From Palsa-513 sp050010595 (lineage in GTDB: Bacteria; Actinomycetota; Thermoleophilia; Solirubrobacterales; Solirubrobacteraceae): a stretch of 64,000 nt of DNA. The notes beneath the pieces are model-generated. The model did not search any database. It saw only the letters and a list, made by a program, of their open reading frames with translations, and was not told the DNA's origin. Below, piece by piece: positions 49,112 through 56,880 of this stretch. A program made the position numbers and the translations under genes. Positions within the stretch are counted from its first letter, which is position 1, and the number at the start of each line of letters is the position of its first letter. Location: NCBI GenBank assembly GCA_050010595.1, contig JBEKKS010000003.1, forward strand, positions 124,001 to 188,000, written 5' to 3'.

Positions 49112-49789
49112 ATGAACGCGTCGCACCCCAGAGCCGCCCACGAGCATCACCACGAACACCACAGCCACGCGCATTCCCACGGGGTGATCGACGCGTCGGT
49201 CAAGCGCTCACGCGAGGGCCTGCGGATCGTCCTCGTCTCGCTCGCCCTGCTCGGCTTGACCGGCGGCCTGCAAGCCGTGATCTACGTGACGACGGGCTCG
49301 ATCGCGCTACTCGCCGACCTGATCCACAATCTTGGCGACGCGCTGACCGCGCTGCCGCTCGGCGCAGCCTTCCTGCTTCGATCGCGGCGAGCCGAACGCG
49401 CCGCCGGTGTCGCCGTCGTCTTGACGATTCTTGCCAGCGCTCTGACCGCCGGCGTCTTTGCGGTGCTTCGCATCGTTCACCCGCTTGCGCCAGAGCATCT
49501 TCTTGCCCTTGCTCTTGCGGGCGTGGTCGGCGTCGCCGGCAACGCGCTTGCGGCAGTGGTCCGCCTCCGCGGCGGCAGGCGCCTCGCGAGCCCTGCACTG
49601 CTCGCCGACGGAGCGCATGCGCGGTCCGATGCACTGGTCTCAGCCGGCGTAATCCTGAGCGCGTGCGTGGTCGCGATCGGAGTCCCGATCGCGGATCCGG
49701 TGATCGGCCTGCTGATCACAGCGCTGATCCTGCGGATCACCTGGGAGAGCTGGAACACGGTTCGCGAGACCGGCGACCTGCACACCTGA
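49112..49789 (+). CDS. Cation diffusion facilitator exporter, short form
   Basis: 225 aa. A His-rich N-terminus (EHHHEHHSHAHSHG) precedes five to six membrane helices. Site residues in IALLADLIHNLGDALTALPL and ALLADGAHARSDALVSAGVI fit the H/D metal site. The protein ends after the last helix (ESWNTVRETGDLHT) and lacks the usual cytoplasmic ~80-residue dimer domain. Probably exports Zn/Co. ATG lies 7 nt after TATAGT, leaderless. Confidence 0.87.
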   Translation: MNASHPRAAHEHHHEHHSHAHSHGVIDASVKRSREGLRIVLVSLALLGLTGGLQAVIYVTTGSIALLADLIHNLGDALTALPLGAAFLLRSRRAERAAGVAVVLTILASALTAGVFAVLRIVHPLAPEHLLALALAGVVGVAGNALAAVVRLRGGRRLASPALLADGAHARSDALVSAGVILSACVVAIGVPIADPVIGLLITALILRITWESWNTVRETGDLHT

Positions 49790-49826
49790 ACAGGCGCGCG
49801 ATCGAGCGCAGGCGGTGCGCTAGGTG

Positions 49827-50357
49827 TCAGTCCGGCAGCTCGAGCTCGTCAGCTATCGCAACGAGCGCGTCACGCAGCGCGTCAGGGCGCGTCGACCGGT
49901 AACAGGGACCGCCGCCGTCGGCAAGCAACGCGCGCAGACGTACGGCCGCCCCAGCGTCGAGCGTGGTGTGGGCACGCAGGCGATCAGCGAGCGCGAGCAG
50001 GTCGGATTCGGCGGTGAGCACCTGCTCGCGAGAGGGCCGGATCTTGGCCGAGAAACGCGACGGCGGCCCCGCTTCGGCGTAGGCCTCATCGAGCAGCCGC
50101 TCGAGCCAGCCGGCAAGTAGCTGACGCTGGAAGTCACTGGTCACCTGCAGCGCGCGGGCAGCGTGCGCCGGCGAGTGCCACGACTTGACGCCGGCGGCCA
50201 GCTCCGCGTCGAGCCAGTGGGCACGCAACCGCGCAGCAACGGCGTCCAGCGGCGAGGCGGCGGACAGGCGTGAGCGGCGCCACCGCGACGGCAGGGGAGC
50301 CGCGCGTGAGCCATCAAAGCCTGCAGGGAAGAGGTCGCTGTGCTGGTGTGCCCGCAT
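49827..50357 (-). CDS. Hypothetical helical protein
   Basis: 176 aa, unrecognised. Mostly helical: SPLDAVAARLRAHWLDAELA, the TSDFQRQLLAGWLERLLDEA segment, LTAESDLLALADRLRAHTTL, ending RDALVAIADELELPD. No Cys, no membrane segment. Starts 2 bp after a 42-aa ORF, so they may be co-expressed. Confidence 0.6.
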   Translation of the reverse strand: MRAHQHSDLFPAGFDGSRAAPLPSRWRRSRLSAASPLDAVAARLRAHWLDAELAAGVKSWHSPAHAARALQVTSDFQRQLLAGWLERLLDEAYAEAGPPSRFSAKIRPSREQVLTAESDLLALADRLRAHTTLDAGAAVRLRALLADGGGPCYRSTRPDALRDALVAIADELELPD

Positions 50358-50359
50358 CG

Positions 50360-50488
50360 CTAGTCACTCACCGGCGTATACGCCCACGCACGCGAGTTCT
50401 TGAGCGCACCGAGGGCAAGCGCGCCGCCGAGTCCGGCGCGTACTCGAGCGCGACAGCCCTCGCCTCGTAAGGCATTCAGTTGTTGCAT
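50360..50488 (-). CDS. 42-residue small ORF
   Basis: MQQLNALRGEGCRARVRAGL through LKNSRAWAYTPVSD. The ATG follows GAGGAG by 8 nt and the stop is 2 bp before the next gene. Unrecognised; too short to judge function. Confidence 0.4.
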   Translation of the reverse strand: MQQLNALRGEGCRARVRAGLGGALALGALKNSRAWAYTPVSD

Positions 50489-50571
50489 AACCGGGTCTCC
50501 TCGGGGGCGCTTGCGGTCGCCCACCGCGTCGCTGCCACACATTGTGCTCCTCGAAGAGGCTGTTTGCCCGA

Positions 50572-50598
50572 TGTCCGGTTCTGGCAAGCTCAAACGTC
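50572..50598 (+). promoter_or_regulatory. Candidate ECF promoter of the sigma-C26 gene
   Basis: TGTCCGG (50572-50578), 16 nt, CGTC (50595-50598), then 9 nt to the ATG. The layout resembles ECF41-type promoters (TGTCACA-N16-CGTC), so the sigma-fusion gene may control itself from a leaderless mRNA. Confidence 0.5.
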
Positions 50599-50607
50599 TT
50601 ACTCGTG

Positions 50608-51738
50608 ATGGAACTGCAAACGCTCTTCGCAGACGAGCAAGCACCGCTCGTGTCGCGACTTACGTTCGCGCTCGGCGGCGACCGTCACGCGGCCGAGGAT
50701 CTCGCCCAGGAAACGCTGATCCGAGCGTGGCAGCGGCTGCCAGCCGGCCTAGACGAGCCGCGCCGGCGGGCCTGGGTCTCGCGCACCGCACGGAACCTCC
50801 TGGTCGACGAGCTGCGACGCCGGACACGCCGCCCAATCGCGCCTGCGCTCGACTTGGAGGCGAGCCACGCGGCCGCGGCCGCGGCCGAGCCCGACGCAGC
50901 ACGAGAGGCACTCGCGCAGCTGGAGCCACACCAGCGCTTCGTCCTACTCCTGCGCTTCGAGGCCGGCTTCACCCACGCAGAGATCGGCGCGATTCTCGGC
51001 ACCGGCGAGGAGGCTGCGCGCAAGCGCGTCGCGCGGGCACGGGGTGCGTTCTTGCGCGCATATCGCTCCGCCCGCTCAGGCGACGCTCCGCTGATCCTGC
51101 TGGTGATCAGGGAGGACAACCCAACCGCGTACGTCCGCTGGCTCGAGCGCGCGGGCGCGAACGTGCGCCAACTGCGCGAGAGCGTTCGCGAGCGCGATCT
51201 CCTGCTCGCGGACGGCATCGTCTTCAGCGGCGCAGGCGCCGACATCGACCCGGGTCTCTATGGGGAGACGCCACGCAGAGGGCAGGGCGAGTCAGACCTC
51301 GCAAGCGACCGGACCGACCTGGCGGCGCTGAACGTCGCCCTCGCAGCCGATCTGCCGATCGTTGGGGTATGCCGCGGCGGCCAGTTGCTCAACATCGCCA
51401 GCGGCGGCAGCCTCTACCAGGACGTCATCGAGGACGGCCTGACGCCGGTAGCCCACAGCGACGTCAACCACGTCGTGCATACGACGACCGCCGGCTTCAC
51501 GCGTCGCTTGCTCGGCCGCACAGCGCATGTAAAGAGCTCGCACCACCAGGCGGCGCGCCGTGTGGGGAAGCAACTACGCGTGACCGGGCACTCGCCGGAC
51601 GGCGTGATCGAATCGCTCGAGCGCATCGACCGGCGCTTCGTGCTCGGGCTGCAGTGGCATCCGGAGCAGTCCGACCCGGGCCCGGGCGCGATCGTCGCCG
51701 AGGCATTCATCGACGCGGCCCGCGAGCGTGCCGCATGA
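50608..51738 (+). CDS. ECF sigma factor fused to a class-I glutamine amidotransferase (peptidase C26) domain
   Basis: 376 aa in one uninterrupted frame. Residues 1-72: sigma region 2 (HAAEDLAQETLIRAWQRLPA, RRAWVSRTARNLLVDELRRR). Residues 98-152: region 4 (ALAQLEPHQRFVLLLRFEAG, FTHAEIGAILGTGEEAARKR). Residues 161-376: PuuD-like gamma-glutamyl hydrolase fold with LLLADGIVFSGAGADIDPGL, Cys255 in IVGVCRGGQLLN, SSHHQAARRVG, and His351/Glu353 in LGLQWHPEQ, so the triad is intact. The join is short (residues 150-160). Could be a metabolite-sensing or proteolytic sigma factor; the function is not known. Stop overlaps the next start. Confidence 0.88.
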   Translation: MELQTLFADEQAPLVSRLTFALGGDRHAAEDLAQETLIRAWQRLPAGLDEPRRRAWVSRTARNLLVDELRRRTRRPIAPALDLEASHAAAAAAEPDAAREALAQLEPHQRFVLLLRFEAGFTHAEIGAILGTGEEAARKRVARARGAFLRAYRSARSGDAPLILLVIREDNPTAYVRWLERAGANVRQLRESVRERDLLLADGIVFSGAGADIDPGLYGETPRRGQGESDLASDRTDLAALNVALAADLPIVGVCRGGQLLNIASGGSLYQDVIEDGLTPVAHSDVNHVVHTTTAGFTRRLLGRTAHVKSSHHQAARRVGKQLRVTGHSPDGVIESLERIDRRFVLGLQWHPEQSDPGPGAIVAEAFIDAARERAA

Positions 51739-51989
51739 GCAGGCTTGCCCGCCTAGGTGCGCGGCTACGCGAGATCTGGCGTGAGCTCGACTACGCGCAG
51801 CGACGGATGCTCGAACTGCACTCGGGCGTCGTGCTGACCGCCGAGGCCGAGCGTCGCGAACGCCAAGCGGAGATTGCGATGCTCGAGAGCCTTCACAGGT
51901 TGGGGTCCGTGAGCCGCCCGCGAGCCGGAGCCACGCAAGGCATCCAGGCTAGCTCGCGCCGCCAGGGCTCGCGCGACAGAACGGGTTGA
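51735..51989 (+). CDS. 84-residue protein coupled to the sigma-C26 fusion
   Basis: Starts at ATG overlapping the fusion's stop (ATGA). MSRLARLGARLREIWRELDY and MLELHSGVVLTAEAERRERQ predict a basic, helical, coiled-coil-like protein with a Ser/Arg tail. No zinc motif or membrane segment. It could regulate the fusion protein, but this is only context. Confidence 0.6.
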   Translation: MSRLARLGARLREIWRELDYAQRRMLELHSGVVLTAEAERRERQAEIAMLESLHRLGSVSRPRAGATQGIQASSRRQGSRDRTG

Positions 51990-52000
51990 TCGGTCTGGCG

Positions 52001-52666
52001 CTAGGGCGCCGCGGGCACGATCACGTGCGGGGTACCGGCAACGTGGTCGGGCAGCTCGAAGGCACTGGCCCGGAGTAGCTCGGCGCTGTCGATCAGCTCG
52101 ACGAAGGCGTCGGCCGGCTCGAGGAAGCCGATCCGCTCGGTGCGGTAGTGCATCGGCACCACGACGCGCGGGCCGAGCCTCGCGACAATCGCCGCCGCCT
52201 GCTCGGCCCCGATCGTCGGACCGCCGCCGACCGGTAGGAAGACGAGGTCGACCGAGCCGATCGCCTCGGCCTGCTCGGCACGCAGCTCGCTCTGGCCGAA
52301 GTCACCGAAGTGCGCGATCCGCGTGCCGTCGATCTCGAACACAAAGATCGTGTTCGGGCCGCGCTGCGTGCCCGCGAGCTCGTCGTGCTCGGAGGCGATC
52401 GCGACCACCTCGCCCAGCGGCGACTCGAGGCGGCCGGCGGTCGAGCGCAGCACCGGCGGGGTGCCGCCAACCACGCCCGCGTCGTTGTGATCGGGGTGCT
52501 CGTGGGTGATCAGCACGAGATCCGCGGGCGCACCATCGATCGGCGGATAGTCCCACTGCATCCCGCGCGCGGCGGCCATGCTCATGTCACCGAACGGGTC
52601 GATCACGGCCGATCGGTCGGCTCCGGTGAGCCTGAACGCCGACTGGCCATACCACTGGATCCGCAC
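52001..52666 (-). CDS. Metallo-beta-lactamase fold hydrolase (UlaG-like)
   Basis: 221 aa. IQWYGQSAFRLTGADRSAVI, LVLITHEHPDHNDAGVVGG (H-x-H-x-D-H site), FEIDGTRIAHFGDFGQSELR, VVVPMHYRTERIGFLEPADA. The short beta_lactamase_3 group includes lactonases and RNA-related enzymes; substrate unclear. GTG start after AGGAGGAG, with the MFS stop only 9 bp upstream, so it is co-transcribed with the exporter. Confidence 0.87.
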   Translation of the reverse strand: MRIQWYGQSAFRLTGADRSAVIDPFGDMSMAAARGMQWDYPPIDGAPADLVLITHEHPDHNDAGVVGGTPPVLRSTAGRLESPLGEVVAIASEHDELAGTQRGPNTIFVFEIDGTRIAHFGDFGQSELRAEQAEAIGSVDLVFLPVGGGPTIGAEQAAAIVARLGPRVVVPMHYRTERIGFLEPADAFVELIDSAELLRASAFELPDHVAGTPHVIVPAAP

Positions 52667-52675
52667 TTGCTCCTC

Positions 52676-54445
52676 CTACCGGGATGGCGTTGTACGAACG
52701 TTGACGCGTCCGGCGCGAACCTCGCCGACCGGCTCGAGAGCTGACGGCTGCTCGGCCGGCGATCCCCGAAGCAACGAGGCGCCGGCGCCGATCAGGCAGG
52801 CGATGATCGCGAACGCGAATGCCTCGTGCAGGCCGGCGCGGAACGGAGCAGAGATGAGCTGTGGGAAGAAGCTGTGGCCTTCGAGCAGCGCGCGGCTGTG
52901 CGCGCTCAGGCCGGCAAGCGCCTTCGGGCCGACGAGGCGCGCGATCGGGTTGTAGCCAAGGAATGCGGCAAAGAGGACCGAGACCGTCGGCAGGTGCGCG
53001 ACCGTCGCCGCACTCTGGGCCGCCACACCATGTGCCTCGAGCCCAGCACGCAGCGTGCTGGGCAGGCTCGCGCTGAGCCCGACGATCATCAGCGTGAAGA
53101 AAACGCCGATCGATATGACCTGGGCGGAATTCTGGAAGGTCTGGTTCATGCCACCGCCGGCGCCGCGATGCTGGGGCGGCAGGCTGTTCATCACCGCAGC
53201 ACGGTTCGGCGAGGCAAAGAGGCCCATCGAGAGACCCATCAGCAATAGTGCGAGCGCGAAATCGACGTAGCTGAAGCTCGTCGGCAGCAGCCAGAGAAGA
53301 ACGAAGCTCAGCGCCGTACCGAGCATCCCGGCCGTCGCGAACGGCCGGGCGCCATAGCGATCCGAGAGATATCCCGACAGCGGTCCGGCGAACAGCATGC
53401 CGCCGGTCAGCGGCAGCATGTAGATGCCTGCGTAGAGCGGCGTGTTGGAGAAGTTGAAGCCGTGCTGGGGCAGCCAGATCCCCTGCAGCCAGATGATCAG
53501 CATGAACATCAGACCGCCGCGTGCCACCGACGAGAGCAGGGTCGCAATCGAGCCGGCGGTGAACGCACGGATGCGGAACAGCGGCAGGCGGAACATCGGG
53601 TCGGCGACGCGACTCTCGATCACGGCGAAGGCAACGAGGCAGGCAACGCCGGAGGCGAGCAGCGCGATCACGCGCGGGCTGGCCCAGCCGGTCTGCGACC
53701 CGCCGTAGGGACGGATTCCGTATGTCACGCTGACCATCAGCAGGATCAGCCCGACGGCGAACGTCAGGTTGCCAAGCCAATCGATCGGGCGGCGCTGCGG
53801 CTTGCTTCGCTCCTCGAGGCGCAGGTAGGCCCAGATCGTGCCGAGCAGACCAACCGGAACCGAGACGAGGAACACGAGGCGCCAGTCGATCGGCGCCAGC
53901 AGACCGCCGAGGACGAGCCCGATGAACATCCCGGTGACGCCGACGATGTTGTTGATCCCGAGCGCCATGCCGCGCTGGTTGATCGGGAACGCGTCGGTGA
54001 TGATCGCGGCCGAGTTGGCGAGCAGGCAGGCGCCGCCAATCCCCTGCACGACGCGAAACACGACGAGGTAGGTGGCGCCCGCGCGACCCTGCATCCAGTC
54101 GACGGTGAGGATCAGCGAGGCGACGGTGTAGATGACGAAGCCGAGGTTGTAGATCCGCACGCGCCCGAACATGTCGCCGAGCCGGCCGAGCCCGACGATC
54201 AGGACACTCGATACCACCATGTACCCGAGGATCATCCAGAGCAGGTAGAAGCTGTTGGCCGACGCGAGCGGATCGAGGTGGATGCCGCGGAAGATGTCCG
54301 GCATCGCGATGATCGTGATCGAGAGGTCGATCGTCGCGAGGAGCACCGCGAGCGTAACGTTCGAGAGTGCGATCCACTTGTAGCGCTCCGGTGGGGTTTG
54401 GCGGCCGGCGGCGCGGGCGGAACGAACCGGGAAGTTCAGGCTCAC
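52676..54445 (-). CDS. MFS drug exporter, DHA2 (14-helix) family
   Basis: 589 aa proton-driven efflux protein. ALSNVTLAVLLATIDLSITI opens helix 1, LGRLGDMFGRVRIYNLGFVI is the loop 2-3 motif, VQGIGGACLLANSAAIITDA follows, NIVGVTGMFIGLVLGGLLAP is motif C, and 14 hydrophobic segments are counted. GTG start 7 nt after TATACT, inside the MarR operator. Divergent marR controls it in many genomes. Confidence 0.92.
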   Translation of the reverse strand: MSLNFPVRSARAAGRQTPPERYKWIALSNVTLAVLLATIDLSITIIAMPDIFRGIHLDPLASANSFYLLWMILGYMVVSSVLIVGLGRLGDMFGRVRIYNLGFVIYTVASLILTVDWMQGRAGATYLVVFRVVQGIGGACLLANSAAIITDAFPINQRGMALGINNIVGVTGMFIGLVLGGLLAPIDWRLVFLVSVPVGLLGTIWAYLRLEERSKPQRRPIDWLGNLTFAVGLILLMVSVTYGIRPYGGSQTGWASPRVIALLASGVACLVAFAVIESRVADPMFRLPLFRIRAFTAGSIATLLSSVARGGLMFMLIIWLQGIWLPQHGFNFSNTPLYAGIYMLPLTGGMLFAGPLSGYLSDRYGARPFATAGMLGTALSFVLLWLLPTSFSYVDFALALLLMGLSMGLFASPNRAAVMNSLPPQHRGAGGGMNQTFQNSAQVISIGVFFTLMIVGLSASLPSTLRAGLEAHGVAAQSAATVAHLPTVSVLFAAFLGYNPIARLVGPKALAGLSAHSRALLEGHSFFPQLISAPFRAGLHEAFAFAIIACLIGAGASLLRGSPAEQPSALEPVGEVRAGRVNVRTTPSR

Positions 54446-54451
54446 ATCGAG

Positions 54452-54489
54452 TAGTATACAGGTAGCCTGCGCAGTTTACCTGGCTATTA
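54452..54489. promoter_or_regulatory. MarR operator between exporter and marR
   Basis: 13-bp arms TAGTATACAGGTA and TACCTGGCTATTA separated by 12 bp; reading the second arm in reverse complement gives TAATAGCCAGGTA, matching at 10 of 13. The left arm covers the exporter's -10 box (TATACT) and the right arm abuts the marR start. Confidence 0.65.
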
Positions 54490-54496
54490 CAGCCCA

Positions 54497-54925
54497 ATGC
54501 CCGCCACCACAGACACCGACCAGGCGCTGCTCGCGAGCGAGCTGCGCGTCGTGATCGGCCAACTCGTGCGCCGGTTGCGAGCCGAAAAGCTCCTGCCGCT
54601 GACGCACAACTCGGTTCTCTCGCGCCTCGAGCGGTGCGGCCCTGCCAGCGCGAGCGACCTAGCGGCGGCCGAGAAGATGCGTCCTCAGTCGATGGCGCAA
54701 ACGCTCGGTGAGCTGGAGGAGCACGGGTACATCACGCGGACGCCCGATCTAAACGACAAGCGGCGGGTGCTGGTCACAATTGCCGACGCTGGACTGGAGA
54801 CGCTCGCCGAGTACCGGCGCAAGCGCGAAGGCTGGCTCGCGCTCGCGCTCGCCGAGCTTTCCTCGGACGAGCAGCGCACACTCGCGAAGGCGCTTGCCGT
54901 GATGCGCCGACTCGCCGAGCGCTAG
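54497..54925 (+). CDS. MarR-family transcriptional regulator
   Basis: 142 aa. LLASELRVVIGQLVRRLRAE, LPLTHNSVLSRLERCGPASA, AAEKMRPQSMAQTLGELEEH (recognition helix) and the wing GYITRTPDLNDKRRVLVTIA with the conserved D-x-R. Represses the divergent exporter by inference from the shared operator. ATG 8 bp after the operator. Confidence 0.92.
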   Translation: MPATTDTDQALLASELRVVIGQLVRRLRAEKLLPLTHNSVLSRLERCGPASASDLAAAEKMRPQSMAQTLGELEEHGYITRTPDLNDKRRVLVTIADAGLETLAEYRRKREGWLALALAELSSDEQRTLAKALAVMRRLAER

Positions 54926-54956
54926 CGGTTCACCGAGAAAGCGCGAAGATCTGCTC

Positions 54957-55868
54957 GTGAGCCACGGGCACTCCCACCCGCCGGCGACCGACAGCAGACG
55001 CCTCGCCGCTGCGCTCGCCCTGATCCTCGCCTTCATGGCGGTCGAGGTCACAGCCGGCGTCCTCGCGCACTCGCTGGCGCTGCTCTCGGACGCCGCGCAC
55101 ATGCTCACCGACGCGGCGGCGCTCGCGCTCGCGCTGCTCGCCCTGGCGCTCGCGCGCCGGCCGGCAAGAGGGGCGATGACCTACGGGCTGCGCCGCGCGG
55201 AGATCCTCTCGGCCCAATTCAACGGCGCGACACTGCTGGTCCTCGGCGTCCTGATCGTCTACGAAGGCATCCATCGTCTCGTCAGCCCGCCCGACGTCGG
55301 CGGCGTACCGGTGCTCGTCGTCGCGCTCGGCGGCGTCGTCGTGAACCTCGTCGCGACACTGATCCTCGCCGGCGCGAACCGCCAGAGCATGAATATCGAC
55401 GGCGCCTTCCAGCACATGCTCACCGATCTATTCGCGTTCATCGCGACCGCGATCGCCGGCGGCGTAATCATCGTGACCGGCTTTCACCGCGCCGACGGGA
55501 TCGCGTCGTTGGTGATCGCCGCGATGATGCTGCTCGCCGCCTACCGCCTGCTGCGTGACTCGGGCCGGGTCTTCCTCGAGGCCGCTCCGAAGGGCGTCGA
55601 CCCGCAGGCGATCGGTCAGGCGATGGTCGCAACCGCGACGGTAGAGGAGGTCCACGACCTCCATGTCTGGGAGGTCGCGAGCGGCTTTCCGGCGCTCTCC
55701 GCCCACGTGCTCGTAGCAGCCGAGGCTGACTGCCACGAGGCGCGGCGCGAGCTCGAGGCAATGCTGCACTCGCGTTTCGAACTGCACCACACAACGCTTC
55801 AAGTCGACCACGCCGCCGAGGAGTTGCTGCGGATCGAGCCGGCACCGGGAGGCAGCGCAGCTCGCTGA
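54957..55868 (+). CDS. Cation diffusion facilitator, CzcD-like
   Basis: 303 aa full-length exporter. A His motif (SHGHSHPP) at the N-terminus, LALLSDAAHMLTDAAALALA and GAFQHMLTDLFAFIATAIAG carry the H/D metal site, and a cytoplasmic domain (VEEVHDLHVWEVASGFPALS) follows. GTG start. It starts 31 bp after marR on the same strand and may be co-transcribed. Confidence 0.92.
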   Translation: MSHGHSHPPATDSRRLAAALALILAFMAVEVTAGVLAHSLALLSDAAHMLTDAAALALALLALALARRPARGAMTYGLRRAEILSAQFNGATLLVLGVLIVYEGIHRLVSPPDVGGVPVLVVALGGVVVNLVATLILAGANRQSMNIDGAFQHMLTDLFAFIATAIAGGVIIVTGFHRADGIASLVIAAMMLLAAYRLLRDSGRVFLEAAPKGVDPQAIGQAMVATATVEEVHDLHVWEVASGFPALSAHVLVAAEADCHEARRELEAMLHSRFELHHTTLQVDHAAEELLRIEPAPGGSAAR

Positions 55869-55896
55869 TTGCGGCGTGTTATAAGCTTTTACTAAT

Positions 55897-56235
55897 ATGG
55901 CCTTGCCTGGACCCCTGCTCGCCGCGGCGCGCCGCAACGCCGGACTCACCCAGGCCAAGCTCGCGCGTCGCCTTGGGATCAGCCAGGCCGCGCTGGCCCA
56001 GCTCGAGCGCCCGGCGGCGAACCCCCGCGTAGCGACGCTCGAGCGAGCCCTGCAGGCGACCGGTGCCGAGCTCTCGCTCCACGTGCACCAGCACGCCCGG
56101 ACGATCGACGAGAGCCTCGTCCGGGCTCAGCTGGAGCTGAGACCGGCTGAGCGCCTGGAGGCCCTCGAGACTCTCTACGCCGACGCCCGCAAGCTCGCCG
56201 ATGCCGGGGCGCGTAGCCGTGGCGAGCTGGCCTGA
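55897..56235 (+). CDS. XRE-family HTH protein, putative antitoxin
   Basis: 112 aa. PGPLLAAARRNAGLTQAKLA and RLGISQAALAQLERPAANPR form the Cro/CI HTH; a helical C-terminus (ALETLYADARKLADAGARSR) follows. It overlaps the next gene by 35 bp, as in XRE/nucleotidyltransferase pairs. TATAAG lies 11 nt upstream. Confidence 0.85.
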   Translation: MALPGPLLAAARRNAGLTQAKLARRLGISQAALAQLERPAANPRVATLERALQATGAELSLHVHQHARTIDESLVRAQLELRPAERLEALETLYADARKLADAGARSRGELA

Positions 56236-56722
56236 CTTCCGCCCGACAGCCCTGCTGGCCTCGCTCGCACGGGCAGAGGTCGACTTCGTCGTGATCGGCG
56301 GCGTGGCGGTGGTGGTCCAGGCAAGCCCGCGCTTCACGCGCGATCTCGACATCACCTATGCGACCGACACGGCCAACCTCGGGCGCCTCAGCGCGCTGCT
56401 CGTCTCACTCGACGCCCGCCTGCGCGGCGTGGACGAGGATCTGCCGTTCGTGCCCGACGTGCGGACGCTGCGCCGCACGCAGATCCTCACGCTCACAACA
56501 CGCACGGGTGATCTCGACCTGCTGGTCAATCCACCCGGCGCGCCCACCTACGCAGCGCTGCACCGCCGCGCCGACGCGATTGATCTCGACGGCACCATGG
56601 TCCGCGTGGCATCGATCGAGGACCTGATCGCGATGAAGCAGGCGGCCGGCCGGCCTCAGGATGCGCTGGACCTCGAGTCGCTGACTGCGGCGCGCGCCCG
56701 CCTGCGCGGCCGCAACCGCTGA
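56201..56722 (+). CDS. Nucleotidyltransferase-fold protein (AbiEii/MNT-like), putative toxin
   Basis: 173 aa. VDFVVIGGVAVVVQASPRFT then RDLDITYATDTANLG gives the GG-x-A and R-x-T-x-D-x-D nucleotidyltransferase pattern; GDLDLLVNPPGAPTYAAL supplies the third Asp. VASIEDLIAMKQAAGRPQDA is typical of these proteins. With the overlapping XRE gene it forms a likely type IV or MNT-type toxin-antitoxin pair. Start ATG or GTG within 56201-56216 is unsure. Confidence 0.8.
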   Translation: MPGRVAVASWPDFRPTALLASLARAEVDFVVIGGVAVVVQASPRFTRDLDITYATDTANLGRLSALLVSLDARLRGVDEDLPFVPDVRTLRRTQILTLTTRTGDLDLLVNPPGAPTYAALHRRADAIDLDGTMVRVASIEDLIAMKQAAGRPQDALDLESLTAARARLRGRNR

Positions 56723-56880
56723 GGGGGAGCTCCGAGCCCAACCGACCGGCCTGCCAGTCTTCGGGCACGAGCTCCAAGCAACCCGAAGAGAACAGCGCAG
56801 GCGGCTCAGCGCGCCGGCAGGCCGAGCGCCTGCGGGCCCGCCGCGAGCAGCGCGCAGCCGAGCGCAGCGCGACGGCGCGC

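Noticed and set aside
50542..50607. Longer N-terminus of the sigma-C26 fusion
   Set aside because: The extra 22 codons overlap the candidate promoter; the conserved region starts at ATG 50608.
52587..54497. Minus-strand 636-codon frame overlapping the MFS exporter
   Set aside because: Same strand but another frame, Arg/Pro-rich, with no membrane segments; the MFS frame has all family motifs.
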